Source of the DNA: Lithodes maja
Lineage: Eukaryota; Arthropoda; Malacostraca; Decapoda; Lithodidae
Direction: 5' to 3'
DNA length: 64,000 nt
Assembly: GCA_037953745.1 (NCBI GenBank)
Contig: JBAKBP010001619.1
Coordinates: 142,112 to 206,111 of the forward strand
Both the position numbers and the translations under genes were made by a program. Below are positions 33,478 through 43,283 of the stretch, piece by piece. Each line of letters opens with the position of its first letter. The first letter of the stretch is position 1. Under the pieces are notes generated by a model, which saw only the letters and a program-made list of their open reading frames with translations, was not told the DNA's origin and searched no databases.

Positions 33478-35257
33478 TCTGCTCTGCGGTCAGCCGGCCC
33501 GGACGTGTCTCTCCATGCTCCGCTGGTTCCGCATTTGCTGCGTCCCTAGTGAGTTTTTTCTCATTTGTTTACTCCGGGATGTATCGAGTAAGGTTAGGAT
33601 ATGCGTAGCAGGAGTGTCCTGGGCTGGTTGCCCGCAGTGCAGTGTATTTTGGGTCGTGTGTTTGGGGCATCTATTTCGGATGTACCCTCGTGGTCCGGTT
33701 GTGGACAGGTGAACTTTGTCACAGTGAGCTAGCTTTGTGATGCAGGCGGCTTTCATTACGCGTTATTGCTTTCTGATGAGGTAGCGTATTTTTGCTGACG
33801 TTCCCAGCGTATTTTTCTTCACTTAGTGAAGTTTTTTCTGGGTCCCGAGTCAGTTCTTCCCTTTGCCGGAAATATTTGCTGCAGTGGTGTGTTGGCGGTG
33901 GTTCCTGTTGTGATATAATTCAGTGCTTTTTGTTTATATTCCGACTTGTTAATATTATCCGTCTGCCTAGGCCTAGCCAGCCTCTCGTAGCTTTACCACA
34001 TATACAAGTGTTATTGATTTCTTTTCTAAATATGTACTACTGTGTGATGTGTGTCCTGGTTTAGTTGTGTATTGGCTAATTCCATGGACTAGTTATGTGT
34101 CCTGGGTTAGTTGTGTATTGGCTAATTCCACGGACTATGTTGGGCCCGGCGTTAGTTGTGTTTTGGCTACGCCTCGGTCCTGTGTTGCGTTCAGATGGTA
34201 TCTGGACGGGGTGGGTTATTTCCGGCGGGTTTTTCTCGGTTACACCATGAAAAAACCCGGCTGGTTACCGAGTTTTGGCCACGCGTGGTTTAAAAACAGG
34301 CTTGTTTCCCCGGCGAGTGGGTGTCTGTGGCTCCCCAGGACTGCGTCTCTGGGGTGCCTGTTTCAGGCTCCTTCTGATTCCCGGCGGGTTGGCTGTACCC
34401 ATCTAACAGTGTTCATACGGACACGTGTTGTTTGTAGTTTGTTCGGTTTTGCAAAGCCAATATAAAACTATGCTGTTGTTGTATTTCCTCCCCGGCGATC
34501 TTTTACAAAGATGGGGGTTAGGAACAATTGGGGTTAACTTTTAAACTTTAAATCACCCGGCGGGTGCAACCTGGTAGGGTGGGATGGCCAAATTTACAAA
34601 ATTCAGTTTAGTTGACCAGACAATTGAGGGATGCATTGTGTATCGCCTCCTTCAACATACGGCAATTTAAGGCGCAATTGGGGTTAACGTTTTTTAAACT
34701 AATATTCACACCCGGCGGGTGCTCCCTGGAAGGGTGGGAATAACGAATTTACAATTCAGTTAGTTAACCAGACAATTGAGGGATACATTTTGTATCGCCG
34801 CCTTCAACATACGGCGATCTAAAAAGATACTTAGGGAGAAGTTAGATCTCGTATATTTGTCAGGCTTCCCAGTTTTTGATCTACGAGATAATTCGGGGGC
34901 CAGCGTCTTTTTCATTTTTTTTTTTCCAAAATTGAATCTTGAAACAAACACCACCGGAAAGACTTAATCAGTTATAAACGCCATGCTGGTCTTTATATAT
35001 TATGTCAGAGGGTATTCATAAATCTTTTGAACAAATTAAGATATTCTGAAATCTTTTACTTAGGAAACCCCACCGCGTAGCGAGCTGTAGTCGTTGAGTA
35101 TTACGTCTAGTTACCCGGCGGGTTATTTAACACTTGTGTGCGAACATGTTTGGGTTAACCTTATGAGCATTAATTCCTGGAAATTTTATTTTTTTCCAGA
35201 GCTGGGTCCCGGCGGGTCTATGCAGAACCTGGAGTAAGTTTCCCACCAGTCTCTGTC

Positions 35258-35309
35258 ATGGCTACCTTTGCCCCGGTTTTTGCTTTATGCATTACACCCT
35301 CCTGTTCAG
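35258..35309 (+). other. Mini-exon-like cassette followed by a splice-donor motif
   Basis: ATG at 35,258 opens 52 bases coding for MATFAPVFALCITPSCS plus one base, ending CAG|GTATCC, and is preceded by TTTCCCACCAG. A homologous 52-base cassette lies at 39,897-39,948 just upstream of the YR gene. Both cassettes recur in copy 2. Exon status is inferred. Confidence 0.4.
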
Positions 35310-36182
35310 GTATCCCGATTTTTGCGCACACCCTTTGTATAAAATGTGTTAAAATGTCTCGTTTGGTGTGGGTTACCTTTCCGGCGTTTTTTCTCGTTGC
35401 TCCGAGAACACCGTTTTTGTTTACCGAGTTTTAGTCAGGATGGCTCAAAATAGGTAAGTTACCCCGACGAGTTTGGTCGCTTGAGGGCTCATAAGAAACT
35501 GCGTTTTCTGTGGTCGAGCCTGGGATCAGGCTTCCTGTGTTATTCATTGCTTTATGCATTACGCCCTCCTGTAATGTATAGTTTAATGTGGGTTACCTTT
35601 CCGGCGTTTTTCTCGTTGCTCTGAGGACACCGTTTTTGTTTACCAAGTTTTAGTCAGGATGGCTAAAAATAGGTAAGTTACCCCGACGAGTTTGGTCGCT
35701 TGAGGGCTCATCAGAAACTGCGTTTTCTAGGGTCGAGCCTGGGATCAGGCTTCCTGGTTTATTCCCGTCGAGGGGGGCTCCACACAGTTTTCTAGGTGAT
35801 CAGGCTGACACCTGTTGGACTTGGTTTTCTCTGCTTTTCAAAGCCATTGAAACAATGCTGTCTGTTTGTTTGGTCTTTACCTCCCGGCGACCTTTTTACA
35901 AAGAGGTCTGGGGCAGGTATAATTGGTTTGATATTGCATATAAAACCCGGCGGTTGTACCTTCGGGTGGTTATATTAACGGATTTGCGATTCGAGATAAT
36001 TTGCCAAACAATTGATTGATACAATAGGGTATCACGGCCTTCAAGACGGCGATCTATGAGGGCTTCTGGGAGAAGCCGGATTAGAGATTAAGATAGGCTT
36101 AGACTTTTTATGGAATAAAAAGATGCCTGAATCTTACTAGTGTCTCCGGTGTAAAGGGATACTTGAAAGACTTCATCTTTAA

Positions 36183-36811
36183 CCTCTGAAGTGCGCACGG
36201 GGGTAATTGAAAACCTCCCCCTGTGCTGACGTATTTGAGGTTTTTCGTCACTAAAATATTCATTGTACCATTAATAGCATTAATAATTATCCATATGTGC
36301 CTATTATGGGTTGATTATAAAGGTATTAACCTGAAACAACAATAAAACGAGTGAAAACAGCGTTTGGATGGTCAAAATCGGAGATATAGCCCGCGAGTTG
36401 TATAATGTATGGGTGAGGCAAGCTACCTTCCCGCCAATTTTCCCCAAGGCCACTGCGACACAGTCGATCGATACTCTCTCTCTCTCTCTTGCACTCGATT
36501 GCTATCAGTGATGACAACACCCTGCTTGCAACTCGCTAATGTTAGCACGAAAATATACCTCAGAATAAGGGAATAATAGGGAAAATAGGTGATAACTGAG
36601 GGATAGGAGGAAAGTGGGGAAGGAGGGGAGGTAGAGGACTGAGATTTTGCATGGCCCAGGGGCCAAAAAAGAATAAAAAAATAAAAAAATAAAAATAAAA
36701 AACAATTTTTTTTTTTCGATGTCAAAAGTTGATTTTTAATTTTACTTACTCAGGAGAGTCTTCCCGCAGTCCGCCGGGGGAACTCTTAAGAGTCTTCCCG
36801 CAGCTCCCGGG
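36183..36811. mobile_element. piggyBac-type MITE 1 (629 bp) in DIRS-type copy 1
   Basis: TTAA at 36,179-36,182 and 36,812-36,815 flank CCTCTGAAGTGCGCACGGGG at one end and GAGTCTTCCCGCAGCTCCCG at the other. The latter end equals the piggyBac left end at 664. DIRS-type copy 2 has the empty site CATCTTTAATAAAG at the matching place (about 59,283-59,290, inverted). A T-rich tract and (CT)n lie inside. No ORF. Confidence 0.9.
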
Positions 36812-38170
36812 TTAATAAAGATATGCTTCATCTTCATGAGGATTAAGAAGTTATTCTTAATTCTTTTGGACAGGTGAACGATATGCTGAAATCTTTAATA
36901 AGCCATTGAAACAATGCCGTATGTTTGTTTAGTCTTTCCTTCCCGGCGACCTTTTTACAAAGAGGTCTGGGGCAGGTACAATTGGTTTGACATTGCATGT
37001 AAAACCCGGTGGTTGTACCTTTGGGTGGTTATATTGACTGATTTGCAATTCGCGATCTTTGTATGTCATCCCCGGCGATCTTTTACAAAGAAGTGGGGTT
37101 AGGACCATTTGGGGTTAACTTTTAAACTTTAAATCACCCGGCGGGTGCAACCTGGAAGGGTGGGATGCCCGAATTTGCAAAATTCAGTTTAGTTGACCAG
37201 ACAATTGAGGGATGCATTGTGTATCGCCTCCTTCAACATACGGCGCTTTAGGGCACAATTGGGGTTAACGTTTTAAAAAAAAAATAATATTCACACCCGG
37301 CGGGTGCTCCTTGGAGGGATGGGAATAACGAATTTACGATTCAGTTAGTTAACCAGACAATTGAGGGATACGTTTTGTATCGCCGCCTTCAACATACGGC
37401 GATCTAAAAAGATACTTCAGGAGAAGTTAGATCTCGTATATTTGTCAGGCTTCCCAGTTTTTGATCTACGAGATATTTCGGGGGCCGGCGTCTTTTTTAG
37501 TTTTTTTTTTCCAAAATTGAATCTTGAAACAAACACCACCGGAAAGACTTCATCAGTTATAAACGCCATGCTGGTCTTTATATATTATGTCAGAGGGTAT
37601 TCATAAATCTTTTGGACAAATTAAGATATTCTGAAATCTTTTACTTGGGAAACCCCACCGCGTAGCGAGCTGTCGTCGTTGAGTATTACGTCTCGTTACC
37701 CGGCAGGTTATTTAACACTTGTGTGCGAACATGTTTGGGTTAACCTTATGAGCCTTAATTCCTGGAAATTTTATTTTTTTCCAGAGCTGGGTCCCGGCGG
37801 GTCTATGCAGAACCTGGAGTAATTTTGGTGTAGGTTACCTTTCCGGCGTTTTTTCTCGTTGCTCCGAGAACGCCGTTTTTGTTTACCGAGTTTTAGTCAG
37901 GATGGCTCAAAATAGGTAAGTTACCCCGACGAGTTTGGTCGCTTGAGGGCTAATAAGAAACTGCGTTTTCTGTGGTCGAGCCTGGGAGCAGGCTTCCTGA
38001 GTTATTCCCGTCGAGGGGGGCTCCACTCAGTTTTCTAGGTGATCAGGCTGACACCTGATGGCCTTGGTTTTCTCTGCTTTTCAAAGCCATTGAAACAATG
38101 CTGTCTGTTTTGGTCTTTACCTCCCGGCGACCTTTTTACAAAGAGGTCTGGGGCAGGTATAATTGGTTTG

Positions 38171-38173
<3 letters not shown>

Positions 38174-38223
<50 letters not shown>

Positions 38224-38353
38224 TATTCAGTTAGCAATTTACGGAGTTGGTACCACATAGTATGTTATAAATATGACATGTACCAGCCTTGCATAATTCC
38301 AACTAAGGATAGTCCAATAAGGCCGTTAGGCGTATTTCCATTGGGGTCCTTGT
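38174..38353 (-). mobile_element. 5'-truncated CR1-type LINE 3' end inside DIRS-type copy 1
   Basis: An (AAT)n run followed by TATTTATTCAGTTAGCAATT and on to GGCGTATTTCCATTGGGGTC matches the 3' UTR and tail of the LINE at 15.81-15.96 kb. It interrupts the module sequence TTTGACATTGCATATAAAAC. The same insertion sits at the same place in copy 2 (57,524-57,702). Confidence 0.9.
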
Positions 38354-38980
38354 ATATAAAACCCGGCGGTTGTACCTTCGGGTGGTTATATTAACGGATT
38401 TGCGATTCGAGATAATTTGCCAAACAATTGATTGATACAATAGGGTATCACGGCCTTCAAGACGGCGATCTATGAGGGCTTCTGGGAGAAGCCGGATTAG
38501 AGATTAAGATAGTGTTTCAAGTGTAAAGGGTTACTTGAAAGACTTCATCTTTACTAAAGATATGCTTCATCTTTATGAGGATTAAGATGTTATGCTTAAT
38601 TCTTTTGGACAGATAAAAGATATGCTGAAATCTTTAATAAGCCATTGAAACAATGACGTTTGTTTGTTTAGTCTTTCCCTCCCGGCGACCTTTTTACAAA
38701 GAGGTCTGGGGCAGGTACACTTGGTTTGACATTGCATATAAAACCTGGCGGTTGTACCTTTGGGTGGTTATATTAACTGATTTGCAATTCGCGATAATTT
38801 GCCAAACAATTGATTGATACAATAGGGTATCACGGCCTTCAAGACGGCGATCGATGAGGGCTTCTGGGTGACGCCAGATTAGAGATTAAGATAGGCTTAG
38901 ACCTTTTATGGGATAAAAAGATGCCGGAATCTTACTAGTGTTTCAAGTGTAAAGGGATACTTGACAGACTTCATCTTTAA

Positions 38981-39473
38981 CCTAACAAGTGCGCATGGGG
39001 GTAATTGAAAACGTTCCCCTGTGCTGACGTATTTGAGGTGTTTCCGTCACTAAAATATTCATTGTACCATTAATAGCATTAATAATTATCCATATGCGCC
39101 TATTATGGGTTGATTATAAAGGTATTAACCTGAAACAACAATAAAACGAGTGAAAACAGCGTTTGGATGGTCAAAATCGGAGATATAGCCCGCGAGTTGT
39201 ATAATGTATGGGTGAGGCAAGCTACTTTCCCGCCAATTTCCCCCAAGGCCACTGAGACACAGTCGATCGATACTCTCTCTCTCTCTCTTGCACTCGCTTG
39301 CCATCAGTGATGACAACACCCTGCTTGCAACTCGCTAATGTTAGCACGAAAATATACCTCAGAATAAGGGAATAATAGGGAAAATAGGTGATAACTGAAG
39401 GATAGGAGGAAAGTGGGGAAGGAGGGGAGGTAGAGGACTGAGATTTTGCATGGCCCAGGGGCCAAAAAAATAT

Positions 39474-39507
<34 letters not shown>

Positions 39508-39602
39508 CGATGTCAAAAGTTGATTTTTTATTTTACTTACTCACAAGAGTCTTCCCGCAGTCCGCCGGGGGAACTCTTTAGAGTCTCCCCGCAGCTCCTG
39601 GG
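38981..39602. mobile_element. piggyBac-type MITE 2 (622 bp) in DIRS-type copy 1
   Basis: TTAA at 38,977-38,980 and 39,603-39,606. Ends are CCTAACAAGTGCGCATGGGG and GAGTCTCCCCGCAGCTCCTG. Closely related to MITE 1 throughout, with an expanded T tract (about 39,476-39,506). The empty site is visible in copy 2 near 56,852 (inverted CATCTTTAATAAAG). Confidence 0.9.
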
Positions 39603-39896
39603 TTAATAAAGATATGCTTCATCTGTATGAGGATTCAGAAGATATGCTTAAATCTTCTGGACAGGTAAAGATATGCTGAAATCTTTAATATGATACTAAA
39701 GGACAACGAAAAGTAGTGGTGGAGTGCTACGGTTCGTTGACCGGTGGTTTTGAGGCACATATTTTGTACCGTTTTTTGGGTGTAACCCTATGAGCATTAA
39801 TCCCCGGAAAATTCTCTTTCCAGGGCGGATTACCGGTGTTGCACCAGGTGACCAGGTAGTTCCCGGGGGCGGGGTAGTTTTCCCCCAGTCTCTGTC

Positions 39897-39948
39897 GTGT
39901 CGGCACTTGAACCTCTCATTGCTGTATGTTCAACGCCGTTAAGCTCAG
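39897..39948 (+). other. Second mini-exon-like cassette, upstream of the YR gene
   Basis: Same 52-base length and preceding CCCCCAGTCTCTGTC as the cassette at 35,258, ending CTCAG|GTAGCC. In copy 1 it starts GTG. In copy 2 the same position is ATG (MSALEPLIAVCSTPLSS). An AT-rich stretch of about 170 bases follows, ending near CTCACCAG at 40,124, like an intron before the YR ORF. Using that acceptor hits a stop. An AG directly before CTATGGGAGC would be in phase. Confidence 0.4.
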
Positions 39949-40150
39949 GTAGCCTTATCTTATTTTTATTTGTTAATGAAATAATTTAATAGCTGAATCA
40001 TAATAAACATATATATTTTCTATGATTATATTATGATAATATTGTGTTTATTTATAGTAATTTATTTTAATACAATTAAATATAAATTAAATTAATTAGT
40101 ATACTTTATGATTTTGCTCACCAGCTCTGCTTTCAATGGGTTAATGAGCT

Positions 40151-41451
40151 ATGGGAGCTTTTATTTATCATAAACCTTTACGGGACTCGGACGAGGGCTC
40201 CCGTTCAGGGAGTATACCGAGCTCGCAAGCGAGGGACAGCCACAGCCAAGGTGTATGGCGATACTCACAGTCGTACCTCACCCGCCGGACGATAACGCCG
40301 GCGGGCGGACCTGACGCTCTGATGACGGACGAGAACAGGTTGAGTTCCATTTATCTCTTTTCCGCCGCCAGACGCGTCTCTAATGTGCCACGTAGTCAAC
40401 AAACTACAGGATTAGCGAGGCGTAGTCTCGCTAATCGCGCCCCTGTGGCCGGCGCAGTGTGGTACCAGCATTTGAACACGTGGTGCCCGCACCCAGTGTC
40501 CCTCCTGGTCGGGTTGTTCCACTTAGAACACAATTGGCAACCTAGAAACCTCGCGGACTTGTTCATTTTGGACATTCAGGAGGCCAAGTGGCTAGCACCT
40601 TATGGTAGCAACGTGACCAAGATATTCACGAATCAATATACCCAGTCTACAAAGCGACAGTTTCAATCGCATTGGAAAGCTTTTACGTCTCGGATTCTTC
40701 GAACAAAACAAACTGTGCCCTCGGTGGTGTTGGTTGTTTATTATTTAATTTATCTGTTCATGCAGAAACATTTATCTGAAAGTGATTTATGTGGGCAGGT
40801 TTTAAACTCCGCCCACCTCCCCGTCAGCTCAGGCCTACATGGTCTCTGGACAAAGCATCGTTATTCTCGTTCCCGTATGTACCAAAGACTGCAGATTTTA
40901 CAAATGGGCTGTATTCCTTATGGCTTTGGCTACCGGGAACAGAGTATCTGAGCTGGCGGCGATGAGCAACGCACCTAATTGCCTCAGGTTTGATAGGCTT
41001 TATGAGTGTATTCACATTGCACCTTCCCCAGGATTCATAGCCGAGATTGAGCACAGTGAACACGTGTTTTCAGAGTTCACGGTGCCGGCGTTAAACGGGA
41101 AAGGTGCACCATCTTTTTTGCCCAGTGCAAGCTCTAACCAAATATATAAGAGTGGCACCTCTAAATCACCAGGGTGCTTTATGGGTCGCAAGTCCGGGTG
41201 AACGATTGATGGAGCGTACACTGGCTTCTCTCTTGGTCGAGGACTTTAAAGAGAAGCATCCCGGCGTTGTGGGTAAGACCCACGATTTACGCAAGGGGAC
41301 AGCCTCTTTACGTTTCCTTAATAATCTTTCGGTGGAAGTTATTACGTCCACACAGTTGTGGGCCTCTAATCAGGAGTTTTTGCCTCGATACCTTTCAGTA
41401 GCTCTGGACAAACCTTCCTTGCCATGTATAGCTTTACGGCAGAGGGTCTAG
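40151..41451 (+). pseudogene. DIRS-type tyrosine recombinase (YR), copy 1
   Basis: The YR would integrate the circular cDNA without making target duplications. ATG at 40,151 opens 266 codons. NQYTQSTKRQFQSHWKAFTS begins the SAM-like core-binding domain. After a break at about 40,799-40,832, the next frame has FLMALATGNRVSELAAM (box I, catalytic Arg). After a 2-base loss near 41,098, the last frame has CPVQALTKYIRVAPL, LWVASPGERLMERTL, THDLRKGTASLRFLN (His and Arg of box II), STQLWASNQEFLPRYLSVAL (Trp and nucleophile Tyr). All R-H-R-W-Y positions exist but in three frames. The first break is shared with copy 2 and is spanned exactly by a GT..AG segment of 34 bases in phase 0. The second is private to copy 1, since copy 2 reads on. 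As written the gene is inactive. Confidence 0.82.
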
Positions 41452-42148
41452 GTGGCCCTTTTAGTCACGTTTTGTTTAATTTCAAGAAATAGGGGGGGGG
41501 GGGGGGTGTTGCAGTCAGTGTGACATAGGACACCCTAGACCCCTCCGGAGTATGTGTTCGGAACATACGAGCTGTGATACTGGTTGTAGGCATTGTATTA
41601 TAAAATTTCTCTGTAGTATTCATTGCAGGAAATTGTGCTAAAGGCCAATAGTAGTGTTACGACAATTCTTGTTGTAAGTAGCTTTGGCTGTGTAGCAATA
41701 GATTTTTGAGAAATTTCGGTAGTGGCAACTACGACTTTTACGTTTGCAGTAATTACTCCTGCATAAGTACACGAGTTCAGTACTTCTACGAATGTACAAG
41801 AATTCATTTATGTTTGGTTATATTTTTAGGAATATATCCAGTAGTTAATGGGGTTTATATGTGCACATGTAAACTTATAAGTTTTTAGTTTTCCCCACTT
41901 ACTTTAAGTGGGGTGCCTTCTTAACTAGCAGATCTGTGCTCATAGTCTCAGAGTTAACCCTTTTTCAAGCAGGCTTCTTTGAAGCACGCTCCTGCTTGTA
42001 CCCCTTTTTGAAGATTTAGGCTGTATAAAGTTTATGCACCCGAATATATCTTTTTTACAAAAGTAAGAATACTATGTGGTTGTTTGATTATCTGCTTTTC
42101 TAGAGTTATGATATGATTACGAATGTCCCCCTCCAGTCTTAGAAATCA
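41452..42148. other. 3' region of DIRS-type copy 1
   Basis: A G14 run lies at about 41,494-41,507 (variable length, C-run in copy 2). CCCCACTTACTTTAAGTGGGG at 41,893-41,913 is a perfect hairpin. CAAGCAGG...CCTGCTTG at about 41,966-42,000 is another. No further gene. Confidence 0.6.
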
Positions 42149-42255
42149 GGCATGTTCGTCAATGATGGAGGGGCCACTAATAAATTATAGGTTTGACTCC
42201 TGTAAGGAGATAAAGAAAACCTAATATTTAGTAGTGGCCCCGTAATCATTGACGA
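42149..42255. repeat. Internal complementary region (ICR) of DIRS-type copy 1
   Basis: CATGTTCGTCAATGATGGAG through CACTAATAA is the reverse complement of the left terminus. It is directly followed by TATAGGTTTGACTCCTGTAA through TTTAGTAGTGGCCC, the reverse complement of the right terminus (42,620-42,683). It therefore encodes the complement of the circle junction. Confidence 0.9.
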
Positions 42256-42327
42256 CTGGGGCCCTCCCGACCATCCCCTTCCCATTCGTTGATGTATTAA
42301 GGATTTTGGTTTACTTGATATGTCAGT

Positions 42328-42683
42328 GAAGGAAGAATGACGCCTGAATCAGCGTCTGGTCAAAGATCCACACAAGTACATCCACGATATGATGGAAAGC
42401 TTATTGGATAGTTATTCTTATTTTCTTTTTGTTTTTTATTTTTTACGAAGTTTTTTCGTAGTGAGAACCCAATTCATAATGACTGAAGCCATGAGTGAGG
42501 TCGCGTGCGCTCATGATGAAGGCTCCTCAGATTTTAAATGCTCTGCGCGGTAGATTCAAACTACGGCGGATTAGTGTTTGAAGAGGATGCCTTATGTAAT
42601 AGGCATGTTCGTCAATGATTACAGGGCCACTACTAAATATTAGGTTTTCTTTATCTCCTTACAGGAGTCAAACCTATAATATT
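42328..42683 (-). repeat. Right ITR and terminal extension of DIRS-type copy 1
   Basis: GAAGGAAGAATGACGCC to GTCAATGATTACAGGGCC is the inverted left ITR. The outer 60 bases (TACTAAATATTAGG to CAAACCTATAATATT) are not in the left end but are represented in the ICR. Confidence 0.88.
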
Positions 42684-42911
42684 TGAGTAAGAATGTACTA
42701 CCATGAATAACATTCAATGATACAACAAGAATTACTATTCTTCCAGCACGATCACGGAACTAGATGGAGCTCAGGTATAATCAATTTGTTCAGTTAATGT
42801 TCCTTGTACAGTAATCTAATTAATGTATCGTTATAGAAAATGTACTACAGTATTTGATAGTCGAATACCTAAAGATCACTTTGTATTCAAGTATGATATT
42901 CTAAGTACTTA
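42684..42911. other. Unique-looking flank
   Basis: AT-rich sequence between the DIRS-type end and the 42-bp minisatellite. No feature recognised. Confidence 0.4.
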
Positions 42912-43283
42912 TTATTGACGAGGGTAAGACAGAGTTAATATAGTAGTATGCTATTATTGACGAGGGTAAGACAGAGTTAATATAGTAGTATGCTATTATT
43001 GACGAGGGTAAGACAGAGTTAATATAGTAGTATGCTATTATTGACGAGGGTAAGACAGAGTTAATATAGTAGTATGCTATTATTGACGAGGGTAAGGCAG
43101 AGTTAATATAGTAGTATGCTATTCATATTATTGACGAGGGTAAGACAGAGTTAATATAGTAGTATGCTATTATTGACGAGGGTAAGACAGAGTTAATATA
43201 GTAGTATGCTATTTTTGACGAGGGTAAGGCAGAGTTAATATAGTAGTATGCTATTATTGACGAGGGTAAGACAGAGTTAATAT
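42912..43283 (+). repeat. 42-bp minisatellite, left block
   Basis: About 9 units of ATTATTGACGAGGGTAAGAC + AGAGTTAATATAGTAGTATG + CT. Some units carry a 6-base insertion (TTCATA). The array is continued at 45,103 after an LTR insertion. Confidence 0.95.

Larger units (their letters stand above)
33478..39890 (+). other. Hairpin-rich modular non-coding domain of DIRS-type copy 1
   Basis: About 6 kb without a credible gene, built from diverged repeat modules of roughly 200-350 bp in imperfect tandem. A CCGGCG core recurs about 25 times (34,219, 34,380, 34,557, 34,712, 35,115, 35,209, 35,885, 35,947, 37,137, 37,795 and others), often as CACCCGGCGGGTG, a near palindrome. Short hairpins are dense: GACCTTTTTACAAAGAGGTC (35,889), GATACATTTTGTATC (34,783), AGCCTG-GGAT-CAGGCT (35,518 and 35,738), GCCTGTTTCAGGC (34,357) and CAGAAGATATGC...ATCTTCTG (39,636-39,659). 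Modules end in donor-like ATAG|GTAAGT at 35,454, 35,673 and 37,916. Many short open frames here are shadows repeated with the modules. Confidence 0.7.
33168..42683 (+). mobile_element. DIRS-type tyrosine-recombinase retroelement, copy 1 (RT-less, hairpin-rich cargo)
   Basis: The ends are a long inverted repeat (33,175-33,477 against 42,328-42,620). An internal region at 42,149-42,255 is the reverse complement of the left end joined to the right end. This ITR plus ICR layout is diagnostic of DIRS elements, whose circular intermediate joins the two ends. A YR gene lies just upstream of the ICR, as in DIRS. No RT, RNase H, gag or methyltransferase frame is visible. Instead 33.48-39.9 kb is non-coding modular DNA. 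Flanks differ from those of copy 2, so this is an independent insertion and not a segmental duplication. Outer ends read TTTATTAGTGGCC on the left and CAAACCTATAATATT on the right. As expected for DIRS, no target duplication is seen. Confidence 0.85.

Noticed and set aside
34049..34465. 138-codon ORF conserved in both DIRS-type copies (61,125-61,494 inverted)
   Set aside because: The N-terminal part is a 50-bp tandem repeat and differs between copies by frame changes. Amino-acid composition and module overlap suggest a repeat shadow.
35796..35978. Short ORFs ending KPGGCTFGWLY repeated at 38.0, 57.6 and 59.5 kb
   Set aside because: They repeat because the non-coding module repeats. Frames are broken by the LINE tail in two places and no start or domain is conserved.
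33478..39890. Hidden RT/RNase H of a DIRS element
   Set aside because: I looked in all frames for RT motifs such as a YxDD box with its neighbours and found none in either copy.
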